A DNA stretch of 64,000 nucleotides from Trema orientale (lineage: Eukaryota; Streptophyta; Magnoliopsida; Rosales; Cannabaceae), in assembly GCA_002914845.1 (NCBI GenBank), contig JXTC01000120.1:515429-579428 (forward strand), written 5' to 3'. The notes under the pieces were generated by a model. That model ran no database searches. It had not been told where the DNA came from and worked only from the letters and a program-made list of their open reading frames with translations. Both the position numbers and the translations under genes were made by a program. The number at the start of each line of letters is the position of its first letter. Position 1 is the first letter of the stretch. Below are positions 49,583-61,580 of this stretch, one piece after another.

Positions 49583-50652
49583 ACAGACTTGATGACATAT
49601 ATAGCGTGAAAGAGCAAATACTTGAATTCCAGGTGAGATGTCGGCATAATTGCCTTTCATTTTTTTTCATTTTTAGTTCTCTTTTAACATTTTCTTTTCC
49701 TTTTTCTTTGATTTCTAAAGTTTGGTTTATCTCTTGACACGGAAGTTTTCCCAAGGGATATATAGCCAAAATCAACAAAGAATCATCGACAAATCTGCTG
49801 GACTGGTAAGAAATTGTTTTGCACGTATTCTAATGTGTTATGTCACAGAACCATTGATCTTCGATCTTTCCTATGGTATAGAATATGTCTAGTACATGTT
49901 TACCTACCAATTAATTACACAAAAGAGAATCATAAACTTCTCTACTTATTATTTCTTATTTCCCTCTATTCTCTTTCCACTCATTCCATTACGGATTAGT
50001 AAATGTGGCCTTATTTTAGCATGAAGTATTCAATCCACACACTTCTTGATTTTTTGAATTCTTTTGTGTTTTGATAGCTAAGTGCAGTGGGTTGGCACTG
50101 AAGTAGTTTGTCTTTTCACGATGCCCAGAAGTGTGCATTGTTTGGTTTAGAGAGATTTTGGGCTCTGTTGAATTTCCTGATTTACGCTTTCATAGGAGTT
50201 GCGCTGGCCAGGTAATTACGTAATTTGATTAAGTAAATTTAATTTTCTATCATACTCAAAATTTCGAATTAGTCTCAGCCAATAGTTTATTTGTAATTTA
50301 GGCATTTGCAAATAAGATGGATAATGGAGAGCTAACAGGAAAGTCAGGTCCACTGGACAATCAACCGAGAATAGCCTAGGATTAACACCAGTAGGTGAGG
50401 AGGTATTTGGATTGGCCTCTCTTCAATATGTGTGTTTTCCTTTTTTCTTGAAGTTTTCTCTGTTCTTTAATTTTTCCTTTCTCTTTAATTTGATTGGTAT
50501 TTAACTGAATTTATATGAAATCTCTTGCTTTATCACAACATTAGATAACTTAATGAGTTTAGGATGTTTGACTTAATGGTCAAAACAAAAAAAAACAAAA
50601 AAAGAAGAAAAAAGCATTCTAGATTCCTTGAGTCTCATAACTTGCTGAATTT
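49583..50652 (+). other. CNL4 3' trailer (left part)
   Basis: A candidate intron runs 49633-49720 (ccag|gtgagat ... tctaaag, 88 bp). The next exon-like piece ends at 49805 (ctg|gtaagaa) and shares the wording aatctgctggactg with gaatttgttggacta of CNL2. Later blocks are gctggccag|gtaatt (about 50211) and tttag|gcatttgcaaat (about 50302). A decayed LTR element begins at 50653. Confidence 0.55.
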
Positions 50653-52435
50653 TGTTGGAATACCTACACAATTAACAACACAATATTGGCCTAAATTCTA
50701 GAGTGAATTTAGACCCAATCGCATACACACATGAAAATAAAAACATAAATATCTAACATGGTTCAGCTACAAATTGTAGTCTATGTCCACGGGATATCAC
50801 CAACAAACATTCTACTAAGAAAAAGAACAATTTATACTATACAGCTTCCATCTACCCGAAAGCACCTAAAAGCCCATAGGTACATTCTTTCTGTTTTCAC
50901 TAATCCGAAAACCCCTATGAACCCATAAATATATTTTTAGTTTTTTCTATCCTGAAAACCCCAAGAGCCCTTTCTCATCAAGGTTACATTCTTGCCCTCT
51001 AGCTCTCTATCTTTTGTCTCTCTCTCATCTTATGGCTGCCCATAAGGATCTTATTTATAGATAAAATACAAGAGTTCTAGTAGGAGTAAAATACTTCATC
51101 GACTACCTATCAATCCTAAAGAGTCCTAAACTACTCAAAGACTTCTCCTAATAAGAGTCCTAATAACATAAGACTCCCACGATTTTAATAGCCACACAAT
51201 AATTCTCTAGCTCTTACTATTCCACTAGCATGAATTACTTCACGCTGCCCTTGAATGACCGGTTTGTACCATCAATCATCCAAGTCTATTTTAGCTTTGA
51301 ACTTGCCACTTGAAAGCTCCTCCTTGAATCGATCACTCTAAAGAATCTACTGTAATTGGTCTCACCCTTCCTTGAAATTCTCCGCAGCCCGAGTCTTTTC
51401 TCTCATTATGTTTGTTGTTATCCCAAGTATACTGTTCAAGCCATCTCGCTTTATACTTTCCATGAATTTCTTAGATTCCATCTATGCACACTAAAGAATT
51501 TCCCTGTTCTTGCAAGTATACCCTACTGCATCAAGTGTTTCAAGATTAATCCATTTCAAGCTTATTGATGTTTCTGCTCCTTATAATTCCATCTCTACAC
51601 CATTCACCAAACTGAAATTGATAGTCACAATGTAATCGACTCTATCGTTTTCCATGAAACTTATGTCACCATCAATTTCTCTATGTTTTGTGAATGTGTA
51701 CCTCCATAGAATGTATGAAAGTCGCAATCTGAATCAAAATCTCATTGATTCTTCTTTTTTCACTTAGCAGAATTGCTACACTTTTGTACCTTCAAGGAAG
51801 CCAAATTATGCACAACTTGAGTTCTCTGCCCGTCTTTAATTTTCTTGTACCGTTTCTGATCTTCTTTTCTGTTGATTGATCCCAAAGATCTCAACTAAAC
51901 CAAACTCTTGATATTACTTGTTGAAAGACCCACATAATTAAGAACATAATATTTATATAAATTCTAGAGTGAATTTAGACATAATCGCACAAACACGAGA
52001 AAATAAAGAACACAAGTATTTAACGTGGTTTATCTACAAATTGTAGCCTATGTTCATGAGAGATCACCAATAAATATTCTAAAATTAGAAAAAGAATAAT
52101 TTACACTCTACAATATCTATCTACCCAAAAGCACCCAAAAGTCCGTAGGTACATTCTCTCTATTTTCACTAACTTGAAAACCCCATGAACCCATAATTAC
52201 ACTTTTAGTTTTCTCTATCCCACAAACCCCAAGAACTCATATATTGTTGCTCTCTCTAGCTCTCTCACACCCTATAGCTGCCCATCTTATTTATAGATAA
52301 ATACAAAAGTCCTAGTAGGAGTAAACCTCAGCTATCCATTAATCCCAAAGAATCCTAGCCTACTCAAAGACTTCTCCTAATAAGAGTCCTAATAGCATAA
52401 AAACTCCTATGAAAGAAGAGTCCTAGACTACAGCA
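50653..52435 (-). mobile_element. Decayed short LTR retrotransposon (element 3)
   Basis: Two related sequences of about 515-540 bp (50653 to about 51195, and 51919 to about 52435) start tgttggaatac and tgttgaaagac. They share aaattctagagtgaatttag, a ggttcagctacaaattgtag or ggtttatctacaaattgtag region, and aaagacttctcctaataaga. Left of the right-hand copy, the minus strand reads taatatcaagagtttgg, a damaged initiator-Met primer site, giving minus orientation. The interior is only about 720 bp with no recognisable gag or pol, so it is a non-autonomous or heavily deleted Copia-type element. Target duplication was not found. Confidence 0.75.
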
Positions 52436-52437
52436 TT

Positions 52438-53100
52438 GTTAACCTAACTATATTGATTCCTTAAATAAATGTAGCATATCACATCCATAAAAATCATATT
52501 TTACTTGCTCACTGATTTATTAATTTATGTGGCTGTCAGGTGTTGACAAGTAAGTTGGCCAAAGAAAGAAGAGTGCTGTTGTTTCAAAAATGCTAATGAG
52601 GTATGCTACTTGTTACCACTCTGTTCGTCTGTTTTCGGTCTCTGTATTTGTTTATTAATTATAGGGTTTTGGAACACTCTCCCACGAAATTTTTTTCGGA
52701 CAAAATGTGCTGATATCATGAGCTGCCAAATCAAACTTGTATTGGCTATCATTTTTGAAAACTGAGAATTAGGAGAAACATTAGAAGAATTGTGATGCGT
52801 AAATTCAGCAACACGCAGAGATCGATAAAGTTCAAATATATTTGCTTAGAGACTTAGAGCTTATGATGTAAAATTTGCAAAAACTGTTCGCAAATCAGGC
52901 TCTTGTAAAAATTCGCAGTGTTCAAAGTTGATAGGATTGAGTCTCAAATACCGAAAATATACTGAATCAAATTGAGAATCGTTTTTTTTAAGTCAATCTG
53001 AATTCAGTCTCTAACTACCTCCAAGTTCATATTATAGTCTTCTCAACAATTAAACCCCCTACGCCTCCTCATTCAACTAAATGCTGTGTCTTTTTGTGAG
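52438..53100 (+). other. CNL trailer copy (fifth trailer block)
   Basis: The trailer resumes with aacctaactatattgattcc (like CNL2 at 32727) and holds the well-preserved block at about 52533-52605 (gctgtcaggtgttgacaagt, gttggccaaagaaagaagag, gctaatgag|gtatgc). It may be the remainder of the CNL4 trailer or of a lost unit. Confidence 0.65.
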
Positions 53101-53640
53101 GGCTGATGGACTTAAAAGCTGTAAAGCAAATTCTACGTACCGTTGTCTTGATTGTTTATTTTATGTGGCTGTCAGGTGTTGGCAAATAATAAGTTGGCCA
53201 AAGAAAGATGAGTGCAGTTGTTTCAAAGTTGGCTAATGAGGTATGCTACTTGCTTCCACTCTGTTCCTCTGTTTTCGTTCATTATATTCATTTCGGAACA
53301 CAAATATTGCAAGGAAGGTCAGAATACTCTCCCATGAAATTTTTTGAGACCAAATCCGCTGATATCTTGAGACGCCAAAAAAAAAAAAAAGTTTGTACTG
53401 ATTAAGGTATTTGAAAACTGAGAATAGTTTTAGCGTAACATTTACTAGAACTTCAGTAAATATTAGAAGAATTTGTTATGCATAAATACTGCTGCATGTA
53501 TATAAAATCCAAACATAAACTTCTTGCTTAGAGGCTTATAGCTTATGATGTATAATTTGCAAAACTTACTGCAAACCAAGCTCTCACACACACACTCGGA
53601 TATTAAAAAAAAAGAAAACTGAACTTACTAGGTTGGTAAC
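53101..53640 (+). other. CNL trailer copy (sixth trailer block)
   Basis: A further copy of the same segment carries the block at about 53167-53240 (gctgtcaggtgttggcaaat, gaaagatgagtgcagttgtt, gctaatgag|gtatgc). It lies about 630 bp right of the fifth block. The short ORF at 53208-53405 overlaps this block, but its frame is not conserved in other copies, so it is not called as a gene. Confidence 0.65.
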
Positions 53641-55080
53641 TTATTATTGTGAAACCACAGTCTAGCTACTTCAACAACCATAAACCATATTGTTCTATAG
53701 TAACACTAAACCCCACAACCCTCCCCTGCCCCTCTTCCCACTGAGGAATCATGTAAAGTTGACAAATCTGCCAGACTAACCGTAAGACACAATCCCTTTT
53801 TTTTTTTTTTTGAACTGGGGAGACAGGATATGAACTTAGAACCTCTATATTGAGGAAAGTGTGGTTAACATCATGCTTTGCCTCCTACTACACTCGGTCT
53901 ATCTTTCTGTTTTCTCTTTATGACAAGTTTTATTTCAAGATTTATATATCCTTTTTAGTGAAATTTTGAAGGTTCTTCTTTTGCCCCCTCTTGTATGCTT
54001 ATTTATTATTCCATTGAATGGTTGATCTTGGTTGCCGTAGCTTTCTCTTAACAGTCCTCTTGAATAGTTAATCAACAGTTATTTTCAAAAGAATTTAACG
54101 TCTAAATTGCAAATATCTGGTAAATTAAAACAAAAAAAAAATTAAAAAATAAAGTATGTCACAATTTTGTTGTTTGAACAATGTGCATGTAGCAAATGAC
54201 ATCTTTTCAATTTGGATGTTGGTAAATGTAAAATTACAATATTGTAGTTATCTAAATTGCTGACTGCTTTAGCATTATTTTGTAGGAATAATATTATACT
54301 TTGATAAACTATTCATCTAAAAAATCAAGCACCATTGTTGTTTCCTTCCTCTAAGACTTCTCCGCTCACTTTGGCCGCCTAATCCTCCACAGATCCCTTT
54401 CCTCCTCTCCTTGTGGCACTTCCACTTCTCGCTTCTGTTAATTTCTTAAGAGAATTATCTTAGTTTATGGATAGTCTTTTACTTGGTTTTGGTTTGGCAA
54501 TTGCCTAATGAAATGAAATCTAGTTAAATCTCTAGATCCTCTCTAAAACTTGGTTACCTTCTTCTTGCCTTTTCATGTTATTTCCTCATGTGAATTGCAG
54601 CATTTACAATCCAAACTTAATCTACATTTTGACATTCTACGGGCACAGCTTATTGGATTGAATTCTAGACAGGGGAGCCAGTAGAGAACTTGCTTCTCCA
54701 CCCTGCCACGCCTTAAAGATTAAATTTGCGGACCGGGATGGGATGGGATATGTACTCAGATGATGAGGTGGTACTGCTAAAGCTGTCCATGCTCCACTCC
54801 GTTTACATCGAAGAAGACTAGTGCCAGCTACAAACGGATTGACAATACCAAACAGATGAACAGTGAAAATCAGATGAAGAAGAGTTTCTAGTTTGTATAT
54901 TGTTTTCTTTTTTCTTTTCTTTTTTTCCCTACTGATTGAGTACGTAATACTCATGTGTGTTAAACATAGAGAAACATTTGTGACTTATTAGCCAACTCCA
55001 TTACGAGAAATTCTTCCTAAATGTGTACGTGCAGATTTTCCATTCCCTATTCCTTTTTTGCCATGAAAGGTTTTCACCCG
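53641..55080. other. Intergenic DNA with possible SINE-like piece
   Basis: At 53798-53905 a T-run is followed by gaactggggagacaggatat, then acttagaacctct. On the minus strand this would be a short body with a B-box-like ggttctaagttc and a poly-A tail, loosely like a tRNA-derived SINE. The evidence is weak. The rest, including the minus ORF at 54637-54954, shows nothing I recognise. Confidence 0.35.
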
Positions 55081-55600
55081 CTTTAGATGTTGACGGTTGG
55101 AACGTCTTGAGCTTGCAAATAAAGATTGAGAACCAGAACTTCATGAGCTCTATCTAGTAATTTGACATGTGACATCAAATGAACAATTTCCAATTCTGCT
55201 TTATAAGTTAGATGATCAAAATACTTCCAAATGATAAAGCTAGTAATATACAAATGAAGAACTTCATAAAGTTGATGCCGATGAACTATAACTCTAAAAT
55301 TAATCAAAATGAGAGGTCACTTTGTGACTATATTTGTACACCATTGCAAACTATGCTGTCATTTTCTGAGGACTGATGCACTTGAGTCGTGTAAAGCTAG
55401 CTACTTGCGTAAAAATAGAGAATGCTATGTCCACAAAAACATTATTTCACTCACCCTTCTTTCTAGTTTCGGCAGCTGTCAGGTTTTGGAAAGTCGTGTG
55501 GCTAAAGAAAGATGAGTTTGAGTTGTTTCAAAGACGCAAATGAGGTATGCTACACGCCTCTACTCTGTTTCTCTGTTATCTGTCTTTGTATTTGTATGGG
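55081..55600 (+). other. CNL trailer copy (seventh trailer block)
   Basis: It aligns with 13440-13990 and 40705-41740: ttagatgttgacggttgg, then tgcaaataaagattgag, gaactataactctaaaatta, and the block at about 55478-55545 (gctgtcaggttttgg, gctaaagaaagatgagtttg, caaatgag|gtatgc). It is the last recognisable CNL-unit sequence in the window. Confidence 0.65.
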
Positions 55601-56635
55601 AATTCAAACATTTTCTCATCAACAAATTTTTAAAAAAAGGAAGGAAAACTTCAACACCGAGTAGATGTAAGTAAGATTAGAATGTACTACCTATAAAATT
55701 TTTGAGACCAAGGTTGCAGATAATACGAGATGCAGAAACGGAGTAGCATTGATTAAGACATAAGAAAACAGAGAAAAACGTTGATTGAGCTCTTATAAAC
55801 ACCTTGGAGAGGTGCAAGAGTACCAAAAGAAAATATTGTAGAAGTTGACATGATTGAGCTTCTATTTATCAAGAAAATGAAAAGAAATCGTTAAGGAACC
55901 AAATCCGAACTGGCTTGGTCAGATATCAAATTGAGAATATTTTTCACCGGATCATTCTGAAAACAGTCTATAACTACTTCAAGCTCTATTGTTTTAACCA
56001 ACACTAATTGGCAATAGCTTCGTCGCCGTGCATTTCTTCTCAAATAGTTTGCAATATCATAATAAATTATAGCTTTGTAATTTGAGAGCAGAATAATAGG
56101 AAAAAATATAAATAAGACAAAAACAAAGATGTGGCATGGCATTTATGCCTAGAGATTCTGATAATGCAAGGCACCCAAGTGTTTGAAGTAAATAATTTAA
56201 AATGCCGAGTCACATCACCACTCTACGGTAGACCGAGAAACGTAAGTTATACATAAAGTGTTAGAGATAGTATATGCACCAGAGATTCAAACTCCATTAC
56301 TCTTGCAACGATACATGGAGGATGAGTTTAAAAAAAATAAAAACTAAATAAAATAAAATAAAGAAAACCAGCTGCACTTTTGAAGCAGACCGATAATTTC
56401 AGAACTTGGAAGTGACTTGGGTTCCATATGTTCTATTTCACCACAAAACCAGATTGAAATGACAAGACTAAATTAGACACAAATTAGACAAAATCCAACC
56501 CCCAAAAAAAAAAAAAAAAATCTGCGAAAACACTTCTCAGAACTCAAAATTTGGCTATGTTGTGGTGAAGTAAAACATACTCAAAATTCGAACTAAGAAA
56601 TAAAATCAAAGACTAGTGTAGATGATGGGATTTAT
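55601..56635. other. Intergenic DNA, nothing recognised
   Basis: The sequence is A-rich, with an A-run at 56503-56520. I see no gene-like ORF or paired ends. Confidence 0.5.
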
Positions 56636-56639
56636 GATT

Positions 56640-56668
56640 TTGAGAGAGAGAGAGAGAGAGAGAGAGAG
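56640..56668. repeat. (GA)n microsatellite
   Basis: About 14 GA units. On the minus strand this is a CT-rich tract of a kind common in plant 5' UTRs, but no convincing gene follows on that strand. Confidence 0.9.
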
Positions 56669-56829
56669 CAACCTGTAAACGAATTTCGTTTCCAGAGAGA
56701 CCATCCCGTAAACAGATGCGAGTAAAAAGAGAGAAATTCAAAGGAGAGTGTAAGTTTTCTTGGCTCTAAATTTATACAGACAAAAAAAAAATCAAACACC
56801 TTCGAGACAACAATAACGAACACCAGTAT

Positions 56830-57380
56830 ACAGTTGAACCACTTTGAGCAATTTAACCCCAGCAACAAACTCTGAAAACGCAGAACACACGTTCTTGGAA
56901 GAACAGAACCACACTCACACAATTTGATTTAGCAGAACAAAAACAAAACGCAGACTAAAGAACACACAGGATTATAGTGGTTCAGCCAAATTGCTTTGGC
57001 GTACATCCACTTTGAGGATGGCACATGTTTATTCAACAATCATCAGTCTTGAGTACAAGGCTTTCTTGAGAAAATTTCTCTCTATTTATCACTCCTGAGC
57101 TTAAACTCTCTCTCACCCGGTACAAGTCTCCAGTTTACAAAATGTCTCACAATCCCACCTTTCACTCAATAAGAATGATTCTATATCACTCTCTCTCATT
57201 CTCCTATTCTCTAGTTATAACCAGAGATTAGTCTTCATGAGAGTCAAAGTCACCAGTCAGCTCCAAGCGATCTTCAATAACTGAAATCAGTTACTCTGTC
57301 AAGGCAGTTGTGACCATCAACTGTTTTAACTAACCACTTTAACTAATCATGATCAGTCCCAATGTTGGAGACACAATATT
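56830..57380 (-). repeat. Possible solo Copia-type LTR
   Basis: The stretch near 56970-57020 (tagtggttcagccaaattgc, then cgtacatccactttgagg) matches the LTR signature seen in Copia elements 1-3 of this window. No matching second LTR, primer site or target duplication was found, so the ends are approximate. Confidence 0.4.
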
Positions 57381-57605
57381 AACAGAGAGAGACTTCAATA
57401 ATGGTGGTATTCTACTCGGAGATACAAAAGATTAGCTGATATACGAGGACAGTGACTGAGCGGGTCAGCAAGAGCAAGAGAGAGAGGAGGTAGAAGTAGA
57501 ACTAGAACCGGGGAGAATGAGAGTGTGCCCAAAGATAGAACAGGGGAAAAGAGAAGTTGTGTTGCCAGGATAAAAACAAACGCATAACGTACGAGTCCAC
57601 CTAAG

Positions 57606-58253
57606 TGTTGGAAAAATGAAACTGCTAGACTAAATTTGAGATTAATTTTGGAGTTACAAATTTAATCTAGCTCTTAGAAATTGCCTACAGCTTTCTAAAT
57701 AGTAAAATTAAAATTATTTTGGACTTACAAATTTAATTTAGGCCAGATTAAATTTGTTTAAAAATTGACTATAGCTTTCTAAATGCTTAAACATTTTGTG
57801 GCTTAAAACACTTTATTTAGAATTAAATCTTAGTCAATTCCAAATTTGTAACAGCTCTCACATGAAGCTTATAAATTGACTCATTCTCCCTTCGTGAAAG
57901 AGTGTACAAAAGAAAAAAAAATTCTCTTTTCTCTCTTCTAAAAGTTCTCTAGAGTATAAGTCTCAGTGTGATAGAGTTTGAGTATATTTTCGGTTCACTA
58001 GAATAGTGCTTGTGGTGCGGCAACCACCGTTCATTGATCATTGTATCTTGGGAGATAGATGCCTAACAACTTTAAGCACCCATTGAGAAAAAGGAATCTG
58101 TTTTAAGGAGACTGTGTGATATACAAGTCTCGATTCCTTGTCGTTATTTGAGTGTCCTATTATTTTAGTATTATTATCGTTATTTTTTCATTCTATTATT
58201 TCCAGTATTTTGTTCGTTGATTTACATGTTTATATGCATTATTTTGGCTAACA
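57606..58253 (+). repeat. Probable solo LTR, 648 bp
   Basis: It begins TGTTGGAAAAATG and ends GGCTAACA, a canonical TG...CA frame. The flanks ctaag (57601-57605) and ataag (58254-58258) agree at four of five bases, as expected for an old 5-bp duplication. A TATA-like cttataaattg is at about 57869. Downstream pieces such as caaccaccgttcattgatca and ttgtatcttgggagatag are wording I associate with large plant Copia LTRs. No coding region adjoins. Confidence 0.6.
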
Positions 58254-60040
58254 ATAAGAACCAATGTGTCACCCCCCATAACTAAGCATTATGTTCAAAG
58301 AAGGAAAGGGAAAACAAATAAACAAATGTAGAAAAAGAAAAACCAAAAAAAAAAAAAGGATAGATTAACAAATGCACAGTACACAATCGACCGAATGAAC
58401 ATTACCTTCTTTTACTCCTTTAGTAATGTTATAAATATTGATCTATAACAACGACGGGTGAGAGCACTTCTTCCTGACAATTTCTTCTTTCTGATCATAC
58501 CCAGTAAACTGTATTACAATAAAGGGATTACAATTCCACTATCCTTTTCAATCTTCAACTGCATAACATTCCGCCACGTCTTGCTTAACCTCTAGCAGCA
58601 TTTGTTTAATAGTCTTCAACTAGGTTGTCTCTCCTGTCAGATTGTGGTCTACTACCCATGAATACCTCTGGCATTGTTTAGTTTCTAAAGGTTATATTGG
58701 AGATAATTCTAATAATAAATAATTATTATTAGGAATTATCTCTAATATCCAATAATTGGTTATTCGCTCATTTTTGCATATAACATGTTATATGTGAATT
58801 TTCCTCAAAGAATCAGTTCGTGTAATGGCAGATCTTGAAGTACAGCTGCTCATTTCTAATAGCAGCTGCTCGCAGCTCCTTAGAAGCTTGTCTTTGCGAC
58901 CTGAAATGATATATAATCATATCTCACTAACAAGTTGCATCACATTCAAAGATATAGTCAACAAAGAGAAGCTCACATCACATTATTGCGAGTTGTTTAA
59001 TCAATATGGCTCTTTAAACAAGACAATGTTGGTGTTTTTGCCCTAAGAGCAAAATGTAAACAATGACTTGCTAATAAATAAATATATTTGATTTTTTATT
59101 TGCTTGTATATATTATTTATGATAATATAAAAATATCATGAAAATTTCGTGATTATAAAATGTGACCTTAAACTTAGTATGTATAAAAGTTATACATACA
59201 AGAGGATTAAGTTTAAGGGATATAATCTAAAATTAGTCCGTGATTAATTATTAAAGCTGGGATCTTTAATATAAATAATCCTAGTACGGTCCATTACCAT
59301 TGAGAATGGAACAGTCTTATCCGGACTGTTTATGTAGTGACATCAAATGGAGGTACTATATATAATTGAGATTATATAGGACTGGACCAGATAAATTTGA
59401 ATATTCGATAACATCCGTTACAGAACAGAATACTCAAATTTATCAACAAATGATCATATATGAAATGATCTTAATCCTGAGTAATTAAAAGACTCCTATT
59501 TATATTTTTATGTCTCTTGATGTATTCGGTAACGTCTCAATTTATACTGGACCAAATCCTTATATGTTGGAGGCAAGAGACTATAGATAGCTGGGAATAT
59601 TAATTAACAATATGGAATCCATTCCTTCCTAACGGAAGTTAGAGAAATGATTCCCTTGAGTAATGATTTGGTACTTGAACGATAGAGCGCTCAATTTATG
59701 ATTCGATCATGAATTTGTTATTCATTAGAAAATCATGGGAACTTAAGGATAAAGAAGTAAATAGAGAGGATAACGGATGACAAGCCAAACTCTATTCACG
59801 AATCATTTATGGAGGATCGATCTATATGTAATGATCAAATGGACAAACGTTATGATTACTTTGAGTAAATTTATACTGTAACTTTTAAGAGTGCAGTTCC
59901 AGTTTTTTAGTAGAATAACACTGGAACTAATAAATTCGATAATTTAGTTAAAGAGTTTAATTAATTATCAAATTTATTGGAGCTTGAAATTACAAGTCCA
60001 AGGTCCCCGAACCACCTCTATTAACACTGTATTGAACATG
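58254..60040. other. Non-coding DNA resembling an LTR-element interior
   Basis: No protein family is recognisable. The wording near 59925-60000 (taattcgataatttagttaa-like, then ttattggagcttgaaatt) resembles non-coding parts of large plant retroelements as I remember them. A near-perfect inverted repeat lies at 58691-58750. The ORF at 58825-59046 (73 aa, starting MADLEVQLL) has no family I know and is not called. Confidence 0.4.
58691..58750. repeat. Inverted repeat, arms about 28 bp
   Basis: The left arm ggagataattctaataata pairs with the right arm tattattaggaattatctct, with almost no loop. The palindrome could form a strong hairpin. It may be a remnant fold-back element. Confidence 0.75.
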
Positions 60041-60395
60041 NNNNNNNNNNNNNNNNNNNNNNNNNNNNNNNNNNNNNNNNNNNNNNNNNNNNNNNNNNNN
60101 NNNNNNNNNNNNNNNNNNNNNNNNNNNNNNNNNNNNNNNNNNNNNNNNNNNNNNNNNNNNNNNNNNNNNNNNNNNNNNNNNNNNNNNNNNNNNNNNNNNN
60201 NNNNNNNNNNNNNNNNNNNNNNNNNNNNNNNNNNNNNNNNNNNNNNNNNNNNNNNNNNNNNNNNNNNNNNNNNNNNNNNNNNNNNNNNNNNNNNNNNNNN
60301 NNNNNNNNNNNNNNNNNNNNNNNNNNNNNNNNNNNNNNNNNNNNNNNNNNNNNNNNNNNNNNNNNNNNNNNNNNNNNNNNNNNNNNNNNNNNNNN
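60041..60395. other. Assembly gap (355 N)
   Basis: All bases are undetermined. The open frame that appears to cross it (59984-60466) is an artefact of translating N. Confidence 1.
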
Positions 60396-61105
60396 CCTTT
60401 GCCGTGTTTTTGAGTTTCCTTTTAAGAAAAAATTATTTTTTCTATTTGAAAATATATGGGAATTAATATTATATTAATTGGCCAATTTTATCAAAGGAAA
60501 GATGCTCCTATGCGTGTAAATCAAAAACAAAAGAAGAAAAAAATTTTCAAGGCTATTACACGTTATTTTTGCATGGGAGGCCAAAGGGGAATTTAGTTTT
60601 AAACTCAAAAAATTTTCTCAGGCAAGGAGGAAGTCATTTTTAACGTGTAGGAATTTTTTCTTTCTTTTCACTCCTCTCCATTCTCTTGCTATCTCATGTG
60701 TTGAGACATATAGCAAGATTTTCTCAAGAAAAGTGTGTGATAGAAACAATTAGATTGTGACTATTAGGAGCCCACTCTCTAGTTCAATAGTGTGGAGGCT
60801 TGGCGAGGAAGATCGTGGTATCATAGTCAAAAGACATAACCTCATCATCAGGAAAAGAAGAAAAATACAAGAAAGGTTCGTTTTTATTTTTCTTGTCAAT
60901 AGTTTTTCTATTCTATGTATTAAAACAACAATACCATAAAGATTCCTAAACTCTGATATGGGTGTAAAATTTTGAATATTACACCCACCACCTTCCGCTG
61001 CGCCATGCAATGGCAACCTACAGACAAGTGGGGGAAAGCTCACCGACTCTCATCTACGGTCGTGAGTACATGCATGAATAATCCTAATAATTTAATCATG
61101 ATTCT
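60396..61105. other. Non-coding DNA, probably LTR-element derived
   Basis: It lies between the gap and a primer-binding-site/LTR junction. No gene is seen. It may be part of the same minus-strand element as the LTR at 61120, in which case it would be its untranslated leader; this is a guess from position only. Confidence 0.35.
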
Positions 61106-61117
61106 GCTCTAATACCA
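61106..61117 (-). other. Primer binding site, initiator tRNA-Met type
   Basis: The minus strand reads TGGTATTAGAGC, one mismatch from TGGTATCAGAGC. It lies two bases from a TGTTAG LTR start at 61120. Confidence 0.7.
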
Positions 61118-61119
61118 CT

Positions 61120-61580
61120 TGTTAGATATAATTCATAGATTGACATGACTTAATACAATTCTATAATTATCATGTCAAATTATCAGAATAGTTTATTAAG
61201 GAGTATTGGTAATATTTGGAACCATAGCTATTGTGAATCGGAAGAGCTTGGTCACGAGAACAGTAGAGCACGATAACAAATACAACAACAAGAACAGTGG
61301 AACACGATAACGAACGCAGCAACAAGAACATGAGGATTAACAACCTTTCATAGTGAAATCTCTAAATAGCACTCAATGGGTTATTTCTATCAGATGGGAG
61401 ATGAGGAGAAGAGCGTACGTATTATGATTTGACTTGGAGACTATAATCTCTTTAATTTCTTTAATATACTAGATCAACTATTATCTCATCAATCATAGTT
61501 GGACTAGTATGAGTCTCTACACATTACAAAGTTTATATCTATTAATTATTCATAGAACCTATTAAGTAAATCATTAATTG
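61120..61580 (-). repeat. Copia-type 5' LTR fragment
   Basis: The sequence starts tgttagatataattcatag next to the primer site. It contains two near-identical pieces, gaacagtagagcacgataac and gaacagtggaacacgataac (about 61258-61305), a short internal duplication. The outer end is not resolved, and no partner LTR is found within the window. Confidence 0.5.

Noticed and set aside
53208-53405. 65-codon ORF starting MSAVVSKLANE over the sixth trailer block
   Set aside because: In other copies the ATG is lost (copy at 52533) or the frame shifts, so protein coding is not supported.
54637-54954. 105-codon minus-strand ORF
   Set aside because: No domain, no homologous counterpart in the other CNL trailers, low-complexity N terminus. 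Not supported.
59984-60466. 160-codon ORF
   Set aside because: Most of it is the N gap; the frame is an artefact.
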